From: G958296245 sp965262055
GTDB taxonomy: Bacteria; Chloroflexota; Dehalococcoidia; Lucifugimonadales; G958296245
Direction: 5' to 3'
Assembly: GCA_965262055.1 (NCBI GenBank)
Contig: CBDHEI010000002.1
Span: forward strand, 2,046,001 to 2,110,000
DNA length: 64,000 nucleotides
Shown here: positions 32,838-41,864 of the stretch, one piece after another
Layout: each line of letters starts with the position of its first letter
Position numbering within the stretch: the stretch's first letter is position 1
The notes under the pieces: model-generated
The model's database searches: none
Told to the model about the DNA's origin: nothing
The model's input: the letters and a program-made list of their open reading frames with translations, nothing else
Translations under genes and position numbers: made by a program

Positions 32838-32905
32838 GTGACAGTGGATTACACGAACGTGACACGGATGTGACGGGATGTGACACGGATGTGACGATAT
32901 GTGAC
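32838..32905. promoter_or_regulatory. six GTGAC boxes at helical spacing
   Basis: GTGAC occurs at 32838, 32859, 32870, 32880, 32891 and 32901, so the start-to-start distances are 21, 11, 10, 11 and 10. The extended unit is roughly ATGTGACACGG. All boxes face the same side of the helix. They lie between the divergent GH42-like gene (start 32728) and the nuclease gene (start 33146). A GTCAC in the opposite orientation is at about 32814. This fits an operator for cooperative binding of a regulator. Confidence 0.55.
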
Positions 32906-33107
32906 ACGTGCCCAAGGGTCCCGCCGGACAGGGCGGCTACCGTGTTGCTGGTCACGATGGAGTTGGTGGTTGCCATGGAGAGAGCATAGCACAGACGTTC
33001 GCGGCGATCAATATCCGAACTGTGATGCGCGTGATGGGGGTGATGTCAGATTAGGGTTCACGTGGACAAGAGGGGCTTCGGCATGGAGGTCGTATCGACA
33101 TTCGCCC

Positions 33108-33116
33108 TGATATAAT
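33108..33116 (+). promoter_or_regulatory. extended -10 promoter of the restriction-type nuclease gene
   Basis: TGATATAAT (33108-33116) matches TGn plus TATAAT. It lies 29 bases before the ATG at 33146. No good -35 is seen. The same type of extended -10 precedes rpsF. Confidence 0.5.
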
Positions 33117-33145
33117 CCGCTAGAGGTCGCAAGGGACACAACGTC

Positions 33146-34114
33146 ATGCTGCTGGATAGTCTGCTGAAACTGGTTGAAACGCTCCGTGAGCGCATCGATG
33201 AGCACGGTGGCGCCCTCAGGCAGAGCGAAGCTCTGACCCGTTACGCGCTAATCGACCCCATGCTGCGGGAGCTCGGTTGGGATACCGATGACCCGGCCCT
33301 CGTTGTGCCTGAATACAGATCGGGTAGCGGCTCGGCGGACTACGCCCTTCTGAACAAGGGCAAGCCCCTAATGATGTTGGAGGCCAAGAAACTGGGAACC
33401 CAGTTGCAAGATGCCGTCGTCCAAGGAGTTCAATACTGCCTTATGGAAGGAACCCCTTACTTCGCTCTGACTGATGGAAATCGCTGGGAGGTCTACCGAA
33501 TACAAGGTGGTGTGCCCATAGCTGACCAGCGGGTCGGCGAGTTCAATTTCAAGGACCAATCGCCTGCCGAGGCGTGCTTGAAGGCGCTGGCGCTGTGGAG
33601 GCCCAGTGTGGGAGCGGGGCACGTTAGCGTTGGGAGTGCCCCAGTTGTAGGATTGGGCAATTCTCAACCTCCCACAGCTACGCGCCAGCGACACCACCAC
33701 AGTACCAACGATCAGGAGTGGAAGGTACTCTCGGAATTCGATCCAGAGAGTGGGACAAAGCCTATGGAGTTGATGTTCCCAAACAAGGATCATGTCCCCC
33801 TTAAGTCGTGGAAGTCAATGTTGCTTGAGGTTATACGCTGGCTTAGTGATGAGGGGCACTTGACTACAGGGGACTGTCCCATATCTTACTCCGACAGATC
33901 CAAACGCTATCTGGTGGCTCTCCAACCCAATCATCAGGATGGGCTCCCGTTTGCTGAAGGCGGGGAAGAACGCGTTGGCCCTTTCTTCATTGATACAAAG
34001 CATAGTGCGAGACATATCGCCAAGTCTGCTATTTCCATCATAGAACGCGTCGGCCAAGATACATCCCAGTTCAAGGTCCGCCTTCCAATGCCTAGGTCAT
34101 CGACTGAAGAATAA
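33146..34114 (+). CDS. stand-alone HsdR N-terminal-like (PD-(D/E)xK) nuclease domain protein
   Basis: 322 aa. Residues 1-150 resemble the type I restriction HSDR_N domain: ALTRYALIDPMLRELGWDTD, then YRSGSGSADYALLNKGKP and MMLEAKKLG, where D...ExK is the nuclease pattern, and YCLMEGTPYFALTDGNRWEVY. No helicase follows. The C-terminal 150 residues (SEFDPESGTKPMELMFPNKD) are unassigned. Composition is less GC-rich than the neighbours. It could be a defence nuclease or a remnant-type protein; it is not near other hsd genes. Confidence 0.75.
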   Translation: MLLDSLLKLVETLRERIDEHGGALRQSEALTRYALIDPMLRELGWDTDDPALVVPEYRSGSGSADYALLNKGKPLMMLEAKKLGTQLQDAVVQGVQYCLMEGTPYFALTDGNRWEVYRIQGGVPIADQRVGEFNFKDQSPAEACLKALALWRPSVGAGHVSVGSAPVVGLGNSQPPTATRQRHHHSTNDQEWKVLSEFDPESGTKPMELMFPNKDHVPLKSWKSMLLEVIRWLSDEGHLTTGDCPISYSDRSKRYLVALQPNHQDGLPFAEGGEERVGPFFIDTKHSARHIAKSAISIIERVGQDTSQFKVRLPMPRSSTEE

Positions 34115-34306
34115 CAGCCATGTAATCATTCCTTTCATTGGCGCGCAGAGGGCACCTCGTGCTCCACAAGGGCCGCACTGGCGAAGGTGGAATCTTGACG
34201 AGCGGGGCCGAGTTGGTTCCGGGATCGTAGTTGACCTAGGTCGTCGACCCACAAACTCGAATGATTGGAGCATTGACAGGCGGGGGAGTTGGCGCACCGC
34301 TTCGTG
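34115..34306. other. intergenic region before the paralog array
   Basis: No gene is supported. The stretch up to 34399 contains the predicted promoter at 34307-34334 and the ribosome site of the first paralog. Confidence 0.5.
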
Positions 34307-34334
34307 TTGACTTCCTGGGGTTTCGTGCTTTAAT
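34307..34334 (+). promoter_or_regulatory. sigma-70-type promoter of the glycosidase-like paralog array
   Basis: TTGACT (34307-34312) and TTTAAT (34329-34334) each match consensus at five of six positions and are 16 bases apart. The first paralog starts 66 bases downstream behind AAGGAGGT. Confidence 0.5.
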
Positions 34335-34399
34335 TCAAGCGCTTCCGGCTTGGGGGCGTGTGCATGGCCGGCGGGCGGTTCTCCAAGGAGGTATGAAGC

Positions 34400-36154
34400 G
34401 TGACTTCAGAACAGTACTCCGATAGCTGGCTCTCCGGGGAGCCGATATATTTCGCAGACCTCGACAGGTGCCTCCCGTCCGACGCTCTCTCGTCGTTCCC
34501 GGTGCCGGGCCGTTGGAGGACGCTCGAGTACGATGCCGACGACTTCTCGGGCGTGATGCTCCTGGGAGGCCCCGAGACGGCTGCGCCCGATATCACCTAC
34601 GAGCTGGGCGTCACAGGGTGGCACGCGGTGTCCATCGGCGTATTCCCGCACTACGACGAGGGGTCGGAGGTACTGGTGCGCCTCAGCAAGGAGGACACTT
34701 TCTCCATGCTGCGACGGGTCGGTGGGGAGATGACGGTCCACGAGCTGACGATCCAGCCGATGTTCTGGCGGATCGCGGACCTGACGGACCAGGACATGGT
34801 CTTCGGCCAGATATCCTACGAGCTCAGTGCCGGGGAAGGCATCGGCTCGGTCGAGTCTCCCGGCGCGCAGATCGCCTATGTGAAGCTGGTGCCCCTGACC
34901 TACGCCGAGGTTGAGGCCTACAAGGCCGACCGGGCCGCGGCGAAGAACAAGCGGCTCTTCGCGCACAACGACGCCCACGGCGTCCACTACACATACAAGC
35001 CGACGACCGCCGAGCACATCCGCCGGCACATCGAGCCGTACAGGGATACCGACTTCGGCAAGCTGTGCTGGGAGGCGGCGGGAGGAGACCTGCTTCAGTA
35101 CCTGGGCAAGACCGGGAGGCTTTCGACCTTCGACGGGCTGGAGGACTTCGGCCCCCAGGGCTACCGCAAGCTCGCAGAGAGCTGGAGGACCTTTAGAGAC
35201 GCGGGGGTCGACCCCTTCGAGGTGGCGTTGGAGCACACGCACGAGATCGGCATGGAGTTCCACGCCGGGTACCGGATGACCGGCTTCTACTACCCGCCCC
35301 CAATCGACTACTTCAACTACGGCGCGTCGTTCTACAAGTACCACCCGGAGCTGCGGAGCATCGACAGGGACGGCAACGCCGCGCCGCGCATGTCGTACGC
35401 CTTCCAGGCGGTGCGCGAATACGTGCTCTCGGTCTTCCGCGAGATCGCGCAGTACGACGTTGATGGCATATCGCTGCTCTACAACAGGCGCCCGCCCTAC
35501 GTGGACTACGACCCGCCCATCGTCGAGGGCTTCAAGGAGGAGACGGGGCGGGACCCGCGGGAGATAGACGACGCCGACCCGGAATGGCTGTCATACCGCG
35601 CCAGGACGATGACCGGGTTCATGAGAGAGCTCAGAGAGGCGATGGAGGACGAGGCCCGCAAGCAGGGCAGGCGCAAGGTACAGATATCGGCCGTCGTCAT
35701 GGGCAGCGAGGAGGAGAACCTCTACAACGCCCTCGACCTGAGGGCTTGGGTCTCGGAGGGGCTGATCGACACCCTGGCCCCTTACACGTCGAAGCCGAGG
35801 CTCGACAGCATGTCCCCGTCGTGGACGGATCCCGGGGACGTGGAGAACTGGGTCTCCATGACCAGAGGCACGGACTGCGAGCTGGCGCTCAACATCATGC
35901 CTCGCCAGCAGAGCGCGGAGGACTTCCGGCGCATGGCGGCGCTCGTGTACGAGGCGGGCGGCGAGCAGCTCTTCTTCTGGGACGGCGACGTCGGGCGCGC
36001 CAATTTCTCCCGGTCGTACGACTCGCTACGGCGCTTGGGTCACAAGGACGACGTCCTGGCCTGGAGCGGGGACGGCGAGCCCGACCTGCCCACGGCCGGC
36101 ACGCCGGTGCGCAGGCTTGGCGACTGGGACATGCACTACCAGACTCCGGGCTAG
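34400..36154 (+). CDS. glycosidase-like TIM-barrel protein, tandem paralog A
   Basis: 584 aa from a GTG at 34400, with AAGGAGGT eight bases upstream. Residues 1-170 form a beta-rich N-domain (LGGPETAAPDITYELGVTGW...HAVSIG). From about residue 190 a barrel-like domain follows (LFAHNDAHGVHYTYKPTTAEH, GMEFHAGYRMTGFYYPPPI, YDVDGISLLYNRRPPYVDYD, NLYNALDLRAWVSEGLIDTL, CELALNIMPRQ). The YDVDGI..LYNRR strand resembles the YDVDGIHLDYIRY strand of GHL10/DUF187-type glycoside hydrolases. This is fold-level inference; the substrate is unknown. There is no signal peptide. It is first of six tandem copies, and the next gene starts nine bases downstream. Confidence 0.7.
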   Translation: MTSEQYSDSWLSGEPIYFADLDRCLPSDALSSFPVPGRWRTLEYDADDFSGVMLLGGPETAAPDITYELGVTGWHAVSIGVFPHYDEGSEVLVRLSKEDTFSMLRRVGGEMTVHELTIQPMFWRIADLTDQDMVFGQISYELSAGEGIGSVESPGAQIAYVKLVPLTYAEVEAYKADRAAAKNKRLFAHNDAHGVHYTYKPTTAEHIRRHIEPYRDTDFGKLCWEAAGGDLLQYLGKTGRLSTFDGLEDFGPQGYRKLAESWRTFRDAGVDPFEVALEHTHEIGMEFHAGYRMTGFYYPPPIDYFNYGASFYKYHPELRSIDRDGNAAPRMSYAFQAVREYVLSVFREIAQYDVDGISLLYNRRPPYVDYDPPIVEGFKEETGRDPREIDDADPEWLSYRARTMTGFMRELREAMEDEARKQGRRKVQISAVVMGSEEENLYNALDLRAWVSEGLIDTLAPYTSKPRLDSMSPSWTDPGDVENWVSMTRGTDCELALNIMPRQQSAEDFRRMAALVYEAGGEQLFFWDGDVGRANFSRSYDSLRRLGHKDDVLAWSGDGEPDLPTAGTPVRRLGDWDMHYQTPG

Positions 36155-36163
36155 GGAGCAGAC

Positions 36164-37954
36164 GTGTCTTCGAACAACTTTCTGCGGGACAACGGATTCT
36201 CTGGACGGCCCGTATACCTGAGCGACCTCAGTGGGTGTCGGCCGGTCGGCCACCTGTCGCGGGACGCGATGCCCAGGCGTTGGCGCACCATGGAGTACGG
36301 GGCTGAGGGGTTCTCCGGCGTGATGCTGATGGCGGGGCCGGAGACGGCGGCGCCGGAGGTCACGCTCCCGTTGAACGCCGCAGGGTGGCACGCCGTCTCG
36401 GTGGGGCTGTTCGCGGACCAGAGGCAACGTACCGGCGCGCTGGTGAGGCTGAGCGGCGACGACACCTTCTCCGTACTTGATCAGCGTCCGCTGGAGTCCG
36501 AACAGCCCCCCGGCAATGAGAGCACGCCCGCGTACAGGGCGCACGAGATCAGGGAGATGTTCTGGCGTGTCGTCGACCTGACCGGCAGGGACCTCGTGCT
36601 GGGCCAGATGCAGTGGCGTGTCGCGCCGGGCGAAGGGCAAGGCGCGCTCACGTCGATCACGAGCCGCGTGGCGTATGTGAAGATCACCCCCTTGACGGAC
36701 GCGGAGGCGGCAGCCGCGCAGGCGGACGCGGCCCGGACCGACACTGGACGGCTGTTCGCGCATAACGACGCCCACGGCCCTCACTTCAGCCACCGCCCGA
36801 CGACGGCGGAGGTGATGCGGCGCGAGCTGGAGTGCTTCAGGGGCACCGACTTTTCCCGCATCTACTGGGAGACAGGCTCCGGCGACATCCTCAAGTACTT
36901 CAGCAAGCTGGGCAGGCTGGGCACCTACGACGACCAGGGCGACTTCGGGCGCAGGGGCGACCGGATGCACGCCGAGAGCTGGAGGTCGATGATCAGGGAC
37001 GGCATAGACCCCTTCGAGGCGGCGCTGTCCCACGCGCACGACCTGGGAATGGAGCTCCACGCATCCTACCGTGTCGCCGGTTTCCACTACCCGCCGCCGC
37101 TCGACTACAACAGCCAGGGACCCACCTTCTACAAGTACAACCAGCGGCTCAGGAGCACCGACAAGATGGGGCGCCGCGCGCCCCGGCTGTCGTACGCCTA
37201 CCCGGAGCTGAGGCGCTACGTCATCTCGCTCCTGGAGGAGATGGCCGGGTACGACGTGGAGGGCGTCTGCCTGCTGTACAACCGGAGGCCGCCGGTGGTG
37301 GAGTACGACCCTCCGCTGGTCGAGAGCTTCCAGGCGAAGTACGGGGAGGACCCGCGGCAGCTCGACGACGAGGACCCGCGGTGGCTCGCCCACAAGGCGG
37401 GGGCGCTTACGCAGTTCCACCGGGAGGTGCGGCAGGCGATGGACGACGTGGCCGAGGAGCGAAAGCTGGGCAGGCGTATCCAGGTCTCGGCCGTAACGAT
37501 GCGCGACGAGCGCGAGAACATGCTCTACGGCATGGACCTGAAGGCCTGGATAGACGAGGGGCTGGTGGACACGATCATCCCCTACACGTCGGAGCGGATG
37601 CTCGACAGCGCTGCCGAGTCTTGGTCCGACCCGGAGTCGGTGCGGTACTTCGTGGAGTTGACCAGGGGGACCGGCTGCAAGCTGGCTCCCAACATCATGC
37701 CGCGCCAGATGAGCGCCGACGACTACCGCAGCCGGATTGCGGGCCTCTACTCGGTGGGCGTGGAGAACTTCTTGTTCTGGGACTGCGCGCCGAATCGCGC
37801 GAACTTCACGTACTCGTATGACGCCATGCGGCGGCTGGGCCACAGGGACGAGATAGAGGCCTGGAGCGCGGAGGGCCGACCATCGCACGGGCCCACAAGG
37901 ATAGAGCTAAAGCAGTTGGGCGGCTGGGACTACAGGTACGCCACGCCGGGTTAG
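36164..37954 (+). CDS. glycosidase-like TIM-barrel protein, tandem paralog B
   Basis: 596 aa from a GTG at 36164 (GGGAGC upstream). It has the same two-part layout as paralog A: MAGPETAAPEVTLPLNAAGW in the N-domain, then LFAHNDAHGPHFSHRPTTAE, GMELHASYRVAGFHYPPPLD, YDVEGVCLLYNRRPPVVEYD, NMLYGMDLKAWIDEGLVDTI and CKLAPNIMPRQMS, ending in the array-wide tail LGGWDYRYATPG. It differs from A at many positions, so the duplication is old. It is probably translated from the same mRNA as A. A palindromic repeat follows it. Confidence 0.7.
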   Translation: MSSNNFLRDNGFSGRPVYLSDLSGCRPVGHLSRDAMPRRWRTMEYGAEGFSGVMLMAGPETAAPEVTLPLNAAGWHAVSVGLFADQRQRTGALVRLSGDDTFSVLDQRPLESEQPPGNESTPAYRAHEIREMFWRVVDLTGRDLVLGQMQWRVAPGEGQGALTSITSRVAYVKITPLTDAEAAAAQADAARTDTGRLFAHNDAHGPHFSHRPTTAEVMRRELECFRGTDFSRIYWETGSGDILKYFSKLGRLGTYDDQGDFGRRGDRMHAESWRSMIRDGIDPFEAALSHAHDLGMELHASYRVAGFHYPPPLDYNSQGPTFYKYNQRLRSTDKMGRRAPRLSYAYPELRRYVISLLEEMAGYDVEGVCLLYNRRPPVVEYDPPLVESFQAKYGEDPRQLDDEDPRWLAHKAGALTQFHREVRQAMDDVAEERKLGRRIQVSAVTMRDERENMLYGMDLKAWIDEGLVDTIIPYTSERMLDSAAESWSDPESVRYFVELTRGTGCKLAPNIMPRQMSADDYRSRIAGLYSVGVENFLFWDCAPNRANFTYSYDAMRRLGHRDEIEAWSAEGRPSHGPTRIELKQLGGWDYRYATPG

Positions 37955-38011
37955 GAGTAGCCCTGGCCACGTAACCTAGACCCACCACTCGATTCGGACT
38001 AGCGGCATACC

Positions 38012-38032
38012 GGGCGGGTTTCAAACCCGCCC
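38012..38032. repeat. palindrome GGGCGGGTTT-C-AAACCCGCCC, copy 2
   Basis: Identical over all 21 bases to 26556-26576, including the following CCTACGA. It lies in the 108-base gap between paralogs B and C, where it might act as an mRNA processing or stability element. Confidence 0.8.
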
Positions 38033-38062
38033 CTACGACCTGCAGGCGGGAGGTGAAGCTCC

Positions 38063-39847
38063 ATGGGACAGAGCGGCTTCGTAGGGCAGGACTTCTTCGG
38101 CGACCGGGGCTACAGCGCCGATCCAGTCTATCTTTCCGACCTTGACCGGTGCACGCCGGCAGAGGCGCTGGCGCCGCCGTCGCGCCGGGGCCACTGGAGC
38201 GTGTACGACTACGAGACGGAGGGGTTCGCTGGCTCCCTGCTCGTGGCTGGGCCCGAGACCGAGGCGGCTGAGATAACGTACCCGCTCGACGTGAGCGGCT
38301 GGCACGCGGTCTCTATCGGGCTTCATCCCACTGACGGCGAGCAGACGGAGCGGCCGCACCTGCTGGCGCGCCTGACCGGCGACGACACCTTTGCCGACAT
38401 CTTCTGGCATGGCAACGGCCACCATCTCTCTCGCCAGCGCCTCGAGGAGGTGTTCTGGAAGGCAGCCGACCTGTCCGGCCAGCAGATAGTCTTCAGGCAG
38501 TACTCACGCCGCGTCATGCCGGGAGACGCGCCCGGCGCCATCGAGTGCTCCGCGGTCAGAATCGCATTCATAAAGCTTGTGCCCCTCAGTGAAGCCGAGG
38601 TGGCTGCGCTGCAGGCGGACCGGGCCGACCGGACCAACAAGAGGCTCTACGCTCACAACGATTCCTTCAGCTTCCACAACTCCCTCCGTCCTACCACGGC
38701 GGAGGAGATACGCCGCCAGGTCGAGCCGTACCGGGACACAGATTTCTCGCGCATGTACTGGGAGATGGGCAGCGGAGACATAGCCCACTACCCGAGCAGG
38801 ATCGCTCACACCTGGTCCGACTCCGAGGCGCAGGACGACTTCCAGCGCCTTGGCGACAGGCTGCGACACGAGAGCTGGCGGGAGCTGAGGGCGGGCGGGG
38901 TGGACCCGTTCCAGGTGGCGCTGGACCACACCCACGACCTCGGCATGGAGTTTCACGCGTCGTACCGGCTGGCGGGCTGGACGTACCCGCCCCCGCTGCT
39001 CGACTACCAGTGGGTGGGCGGCTTCTACGAGAGCCACCCGGAGTGGCACTGCATCGACCGCGAGGGCAGGAACGTGCCGCGCATGTCGTACGTGTACAAG
39101 GAGGTCCAGGACTATGCCATCTCCTTCCTCCACGAGGTCGTGTCCACCTACGACGTGGAGGGCATCTGCCTGCTCTACAACCGGCGCCCCCCGTACATCG
39201 ACCACGAAGAGCCGGTGATAGAGGGGTTCAAAGCGAAGTACGGCAAGGACCCGCGCGACCTGGATGAGCGCGACGAGCGCTGGCTGATGTACAAGGCCGG
39301 AATCATCACGGCGTTCATGCGCCGGGTGCGCTCGGAAATGGAGGAAGCAGGCCGCAGGCGGGGCAAGAAGGTGGCCGTGGCGGTGTGCGTGCTCGGGAAG
39401 GAGGAGAACAACCTCTACTTCGCCGTGGACGTGGCCGCATGGGTGAAGGAGGGGCTGATCGACACGCTGATCCCATACAGCCCCGCCCCCCTGGCGATGC
39501 CCGTTGCAACGGACACGTGGGCCACCGCCGACCAGATAGAGCCGTTCGTCAGGGTGGTCGAGGGCTCGCAGGTCGAGATGGCGGCGAACGTCATGCCTAG
39601 GCAGATGAGCCCGGAGGAGTTCCGGCGCAACGCGTCGATGCTGTACGGCGCCGGGGTTGAGCGGCTGTTCTTCTGGGACTGCAACGGGCGCTGCAACTAC
39701 AAGCCGTCGTGGAACGCGCTGCGGCGTCTGGGTCACGTGGAGGAGTTCGAGGGGTGGAGGGCGTCCGGCGAGCCGGACCTGGGCGCTCCGCTGACGCGGC
39801 TGCGAACCCTGGGCGGTTGGCACATGGGGGCTATTGCCCCCGGGTAA
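38063..39847 (+). CDS. glycosidase-like TIM-barrel protein, tandem paralog C
   Basis: 594 aa from the ATG at 38063 with GGGAGGTG upstream. It starts MGQSGFVGQDFFGDRGYSAD. Barrel landmarks are LYAHNDSFSFHNSLRPTTAE, GMEFHASYRLAGWTYPPPLL, YDVEGICLLYNRRPPYIDHE, NLYFAVDVAAWVKEGLIDTL and VEMAANVMPRQMSPEEFRRN, ending HMGAIAPG. It is much closer to paralog D than to A, B, E or F (shared FFGDRG start, YESHPEWHCIDREGRNVPRM, PYSPAPLAMPVATDTWATAD). C and D are therefore a more recent duplicate pair. Confidence 0.7.
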   Translation: MGQSGFVGQDFFGDRGYSADPVYLSDLDRCTPAEALAPPSRRGHWSVYDYETEGFAGSLLVAGPETEAAEITYPLDVSGWHAVSIGLHPTDGEQTERPHLLARLTGDDTFADIFWHGNGHHLSRQRLEEVFWKAADLSGQQIVFRQYSRRVMPGDAPGAIECSAVRIAFIKLVPLSEAEVAALQADRADRTNKRLYAHNDSFSFHNSLRPTTAEEIRRQVEPYRDTDFSRMYWEMGSGDIAHYPSRIAHTWSDSEAQDDFQRLGDRLRHESWRELRAGGVDPFQVALDHTHDLGMEFHASYRLAGWTYPPPLLDYQWVGGFYESHPEWHCIDREGRNVPRMSYVYKEVQDYAISFLHEVVSTYDVEGICLLYNRRPPYIDHEEPVIEGFKAKYGKDPRDLDERDERWLMYKAGIITAFMRRVRSEMEEAGRRRGKKVAVAVCVLGKEENNLYFAVDVAAWVKEGLIDTLIPYSPAPLAMPVATDTWATADQIEPFVRVVEGSQVEMAANVMPRQMSPEEFRRNASMLYGAGVERLFFWDCNGRCNYKPSWNALRRLGHVEEFEGWRASGEPDLGAPLTRLRTLGGWHMGAIAPG

Positions 39848-39866
39848 GAGCCTTGGGGCGTGGGCT

Positions 39867-39889
39867 TTCGACAGGCTCAGGGCGAACGG
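39867..39889. repeat. TTCGACAGGCTCAGGGCGAA-type interspersed sequence
   Basis: This 23-base sequence is recognised as a very widespread intergenic motif in environmental bacterial genomes (general knowledge; no search run). It lies just upstream of paralog D's ribosome site. An open frame through it would extend paralog D by 17 residues that no other paralog has, which argues for the start at 39911. Confidence 0.6.
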
Positions 39890-39910
39890 GACATTAGGAG
39901 GTTTGGTTTC

Positions 39911-41656
39911 ATGGCAGAGCAAGACTTCTTCGGCGATCGGGGCTTTGGCAGCGAGCCGGTCTATCTAACCGACATGGACCGGTGCACGCCTTCGGGCTCC
40001 ATCGGGCGAGAGTCCGCCCGGGGTAAGTGGCGGGCTTTCGACTACGAGACCGAGGGGTTCGACGGCGTGCTGCTGATGGCGGGGCCGGAGACCGAGGCGC
40101 CGGACATAGCGTACCCGCTGGACGTGACGGGCTGGCACGCCGTGTCCATTGGCATACACCCGACAGACAGGGGACAGAGCCGGCAGTCCCGGCTGCTGGT
40201 CAAGCTGAGCGGCGACGATGCCTACGTCGAGGCGACCTGGGAGCCCGACGGGCATCTCGCGCGCCAGAGGCTCGAGGAGATATTCTGGAAGACCGCCGAC
40301 CTGACCGGGCAGCAGATACACTTCAGGCAGTTCCGGGAGAGCCGCGTCCCCGGGAGCGCCGGCGCGGCGGCCGAGTGCGGCGCCGCGCGCATCGCGTACA
40401 TCAAGCTCGTGCCCTTGAGCGACGACGAGGTGCGGCGCGCCTCCGGCGGACCTTCGGGCCGGCGGCTCTTCGCGCACTCGGACACCGACTGGGCGATGAG
40501 CAAGGGCACGGTGGACGGCATCAAGACCGTCATCGAGCCGTACCGCAACACCGACTTTTCGCGCATGTACTGGGAGATGGGCAGCGGCGACCTGCTCCAC
40601 TACCCGACGGACGTGGCCCGGAGTGTGGACGAGCTGGGTGTGCCAGACTACTCGCGGGCCTTCGACCGGCAGCGGGACGAGGGCTCGAAGCGTTTCTGGG
40701 ACGACGGGGTGGACCCGTTCCAGGCTGCGCTGGACCACACACACGACATGGGCATGGAGTTCCACGCGTCGTATCGGTTGGCCGGCTGGACGTACCCGCC
40801 GCCGCTCCTCGAATACATGTGGAAGGACGGCTTCTACGAGAGCCACCCCGAGTGGCACTGCATCGACCGCGAGGGGCGGAACGTGCCGCGCATGTCCTAC
40901 GCGTACACCGAGGTGCAGGACTTCGCGTTGGCCGTGCTGCGGGAGGTGGCCACCAAGTACGACGTGGAGGGAGTATGCCTGCTCTACAACCGGCGGCCCC
41001 CGTACGTGGACCACGAGGAGCCGGTGCTGGCTGGGTTCAGGGCGGAGTACGGCAAGGACCCGCTAGATCTGGACGAGCGCGACGAGCGCTGGCTGCGGTA
41101 CAAGGCCGGTGTGGTAACTGGATTCATGCGCCGGGTGCGCAGCGAGATGGAGGCGGTGGGCCGAGAGCGTGGCAAGCGCGTCGACGTGGGGGCGTGCGTG
41201 CTGGGCAAGGAGGAGGACAACCTCTACTTCGCCATGGACATACCGGCGTGGGTGAAGGAGGGGCTGATCGACACGCTGATACCGTACAGCCCCGCGCCGC
41301 TGGCGATGCCGGTCGCGACCGACACCTGGGCGACCGCCGACCAGATCGCGCCGTTCGTGAAGGCCGTCGAGGGCTCGCCGGTCGTGATGGCCGCGAACAT
41401 AATGCCGAGGCAGATGAGCCCGGAGGAGTTCCGGCGCAACGCGTCGATGCTGTACGGCGCTGGCGTCGAGCGGCTGTTCTTCTGGGACTGCGAGGGCCGC
41501 TCCAACTACAAGCCGATGTGGAACGCGCTGCGGCGGCTGGGTCATCGGGAGGAGATCGAGGGATGGCGGGCGTCTGGGGAGTCGGACCTGGGCGCGCCGC
41601 TGACCCCGCTGCGAACAGTAGGCGGCTGGCACATGGGAGCGATTGCGCCCGGATAG
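39911..41656 (+). CDS. glycosidase-like TIM-barrel protein, tandem paralog D
   Basis: 581 aa from the ATG at 39911, behind AGGAGGT; the longer frame from 39860 runs through a dispersed repeat and is rejected. It opens MAEQDFFGDRGFGSEPVYLT. Barrel landmarks are LFAHSDTDWAMSKGTVDGI, GMEFHASYRLAGWTYPPPLL, YDVEGVCLLYNRRPPYVDHE, NLYFAMDIPAWVKEGLIDTL and VVMAANIMPRQMSPEEFRRN, ending HMGAIAPG. It is the sister of paralog C. Compared with C, the linker after the N-domain is shorter and the PTTAE helix start is replaced by GTVDG. Confidence 0.7.
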   Translation: MAEQDFFGDRGFGSEPVYLTDMDRCTPSGSIGRESARGKWRAFDYETEGFDGVLLMAGPETEAPDIAYPLDVTGWHAVSIGIHPTDRGQSRQSRLLVKLSGDDAYVEATWEPDGHLARQRLEEIFWKTADLTGQQIHFRQFRESRVPGSAGAAAECGAARIAYIKLVPLSDDEVRRASGGPSGRRLFAHSDTDWAMSKGTVDGIKTVIEPYRNTDFSRMYWEMGSGDLLHYPTDVARSVDELGVPDYSRAFDRQRDEGSKRFWDDGVDPFQAALDHTHDMGMEFHASYRLAGWTYPPPLLEYMWKDGFYESHPEWHCIDREGRNVPRMSYAYTEVQDFALAVLREVATKYDVEGVCLLYNRRPPYVDHEEPVLAGFRAEYGKDPLDLDERDERWLRYKAGVVTGFMRRVRSEMEAVGRERGKRVDVGACVLGKEEDNLYFAMDIPAWVKEGLIDTLIPYSPAPLAMPVATDTWATADQIAPFVKAVEGSPVVMAANIMPRQMSPEEFRRNASMLYGAGVERLFFWDCEGRSNYKPMWNALRRLGHREEIEGWRASGESDLGAPLTPLRTVGGWHMGAIAPG

Positions 41657-41678
41657 CCCGCCGGTGAGGAGGCCTGCG

Positions 41679-41864
41679 ATGGCCATGGACTACATAGACG
41701 ACCGCGCCTTCGAAGCGGAGCCGGTCTACTTCACCGACATGGACAGGTGCGAGCCGTCCTCCGCGGTGTCGCCGTACCCCGGCCTCGGCCGGTGGCGGAC
41801 GCTCGCCTACGAGGCCGAGGGGCTTTCGGGCACGATGCTGCTGTTGGTGTCAATAGATGCGTGA
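41679..41864 (+). pseudogene. truncated 5' copy of paralog E
   Basis: It starts with an ATG at 41679 behind GAGGAGG, and about 156 bases (41689-41844) are almost identical to the 5' end of paralog E (42975-43130): DYIDDRAFEAEPVYFTDMD and onward to SGTMLL. The match stops abruptly after ATGCTGCTG, where the intact gene has the AGPETAA motif and this copy runs into unrelated sequence and a stop. It forms a direct repeat flanking the two-gene insert 41982-42985. Confidence 0.9.

Noticed and set aside
32838..32905. CRISPR array
   Set aside because: The repeats are only 5-11 bases at 10-11 base spacing, with no spacers and no cas genes anywhere in the window.
36026..37888. Long minus-strand open frames antisense to the glycosidase-like paralogs (also near 38504-39922 and 44883-46604)
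   Set aside because: They mirror high-GC third-position bias of the real genes, are rich in Arg/Val/His without domains, and lack ribosome sites.
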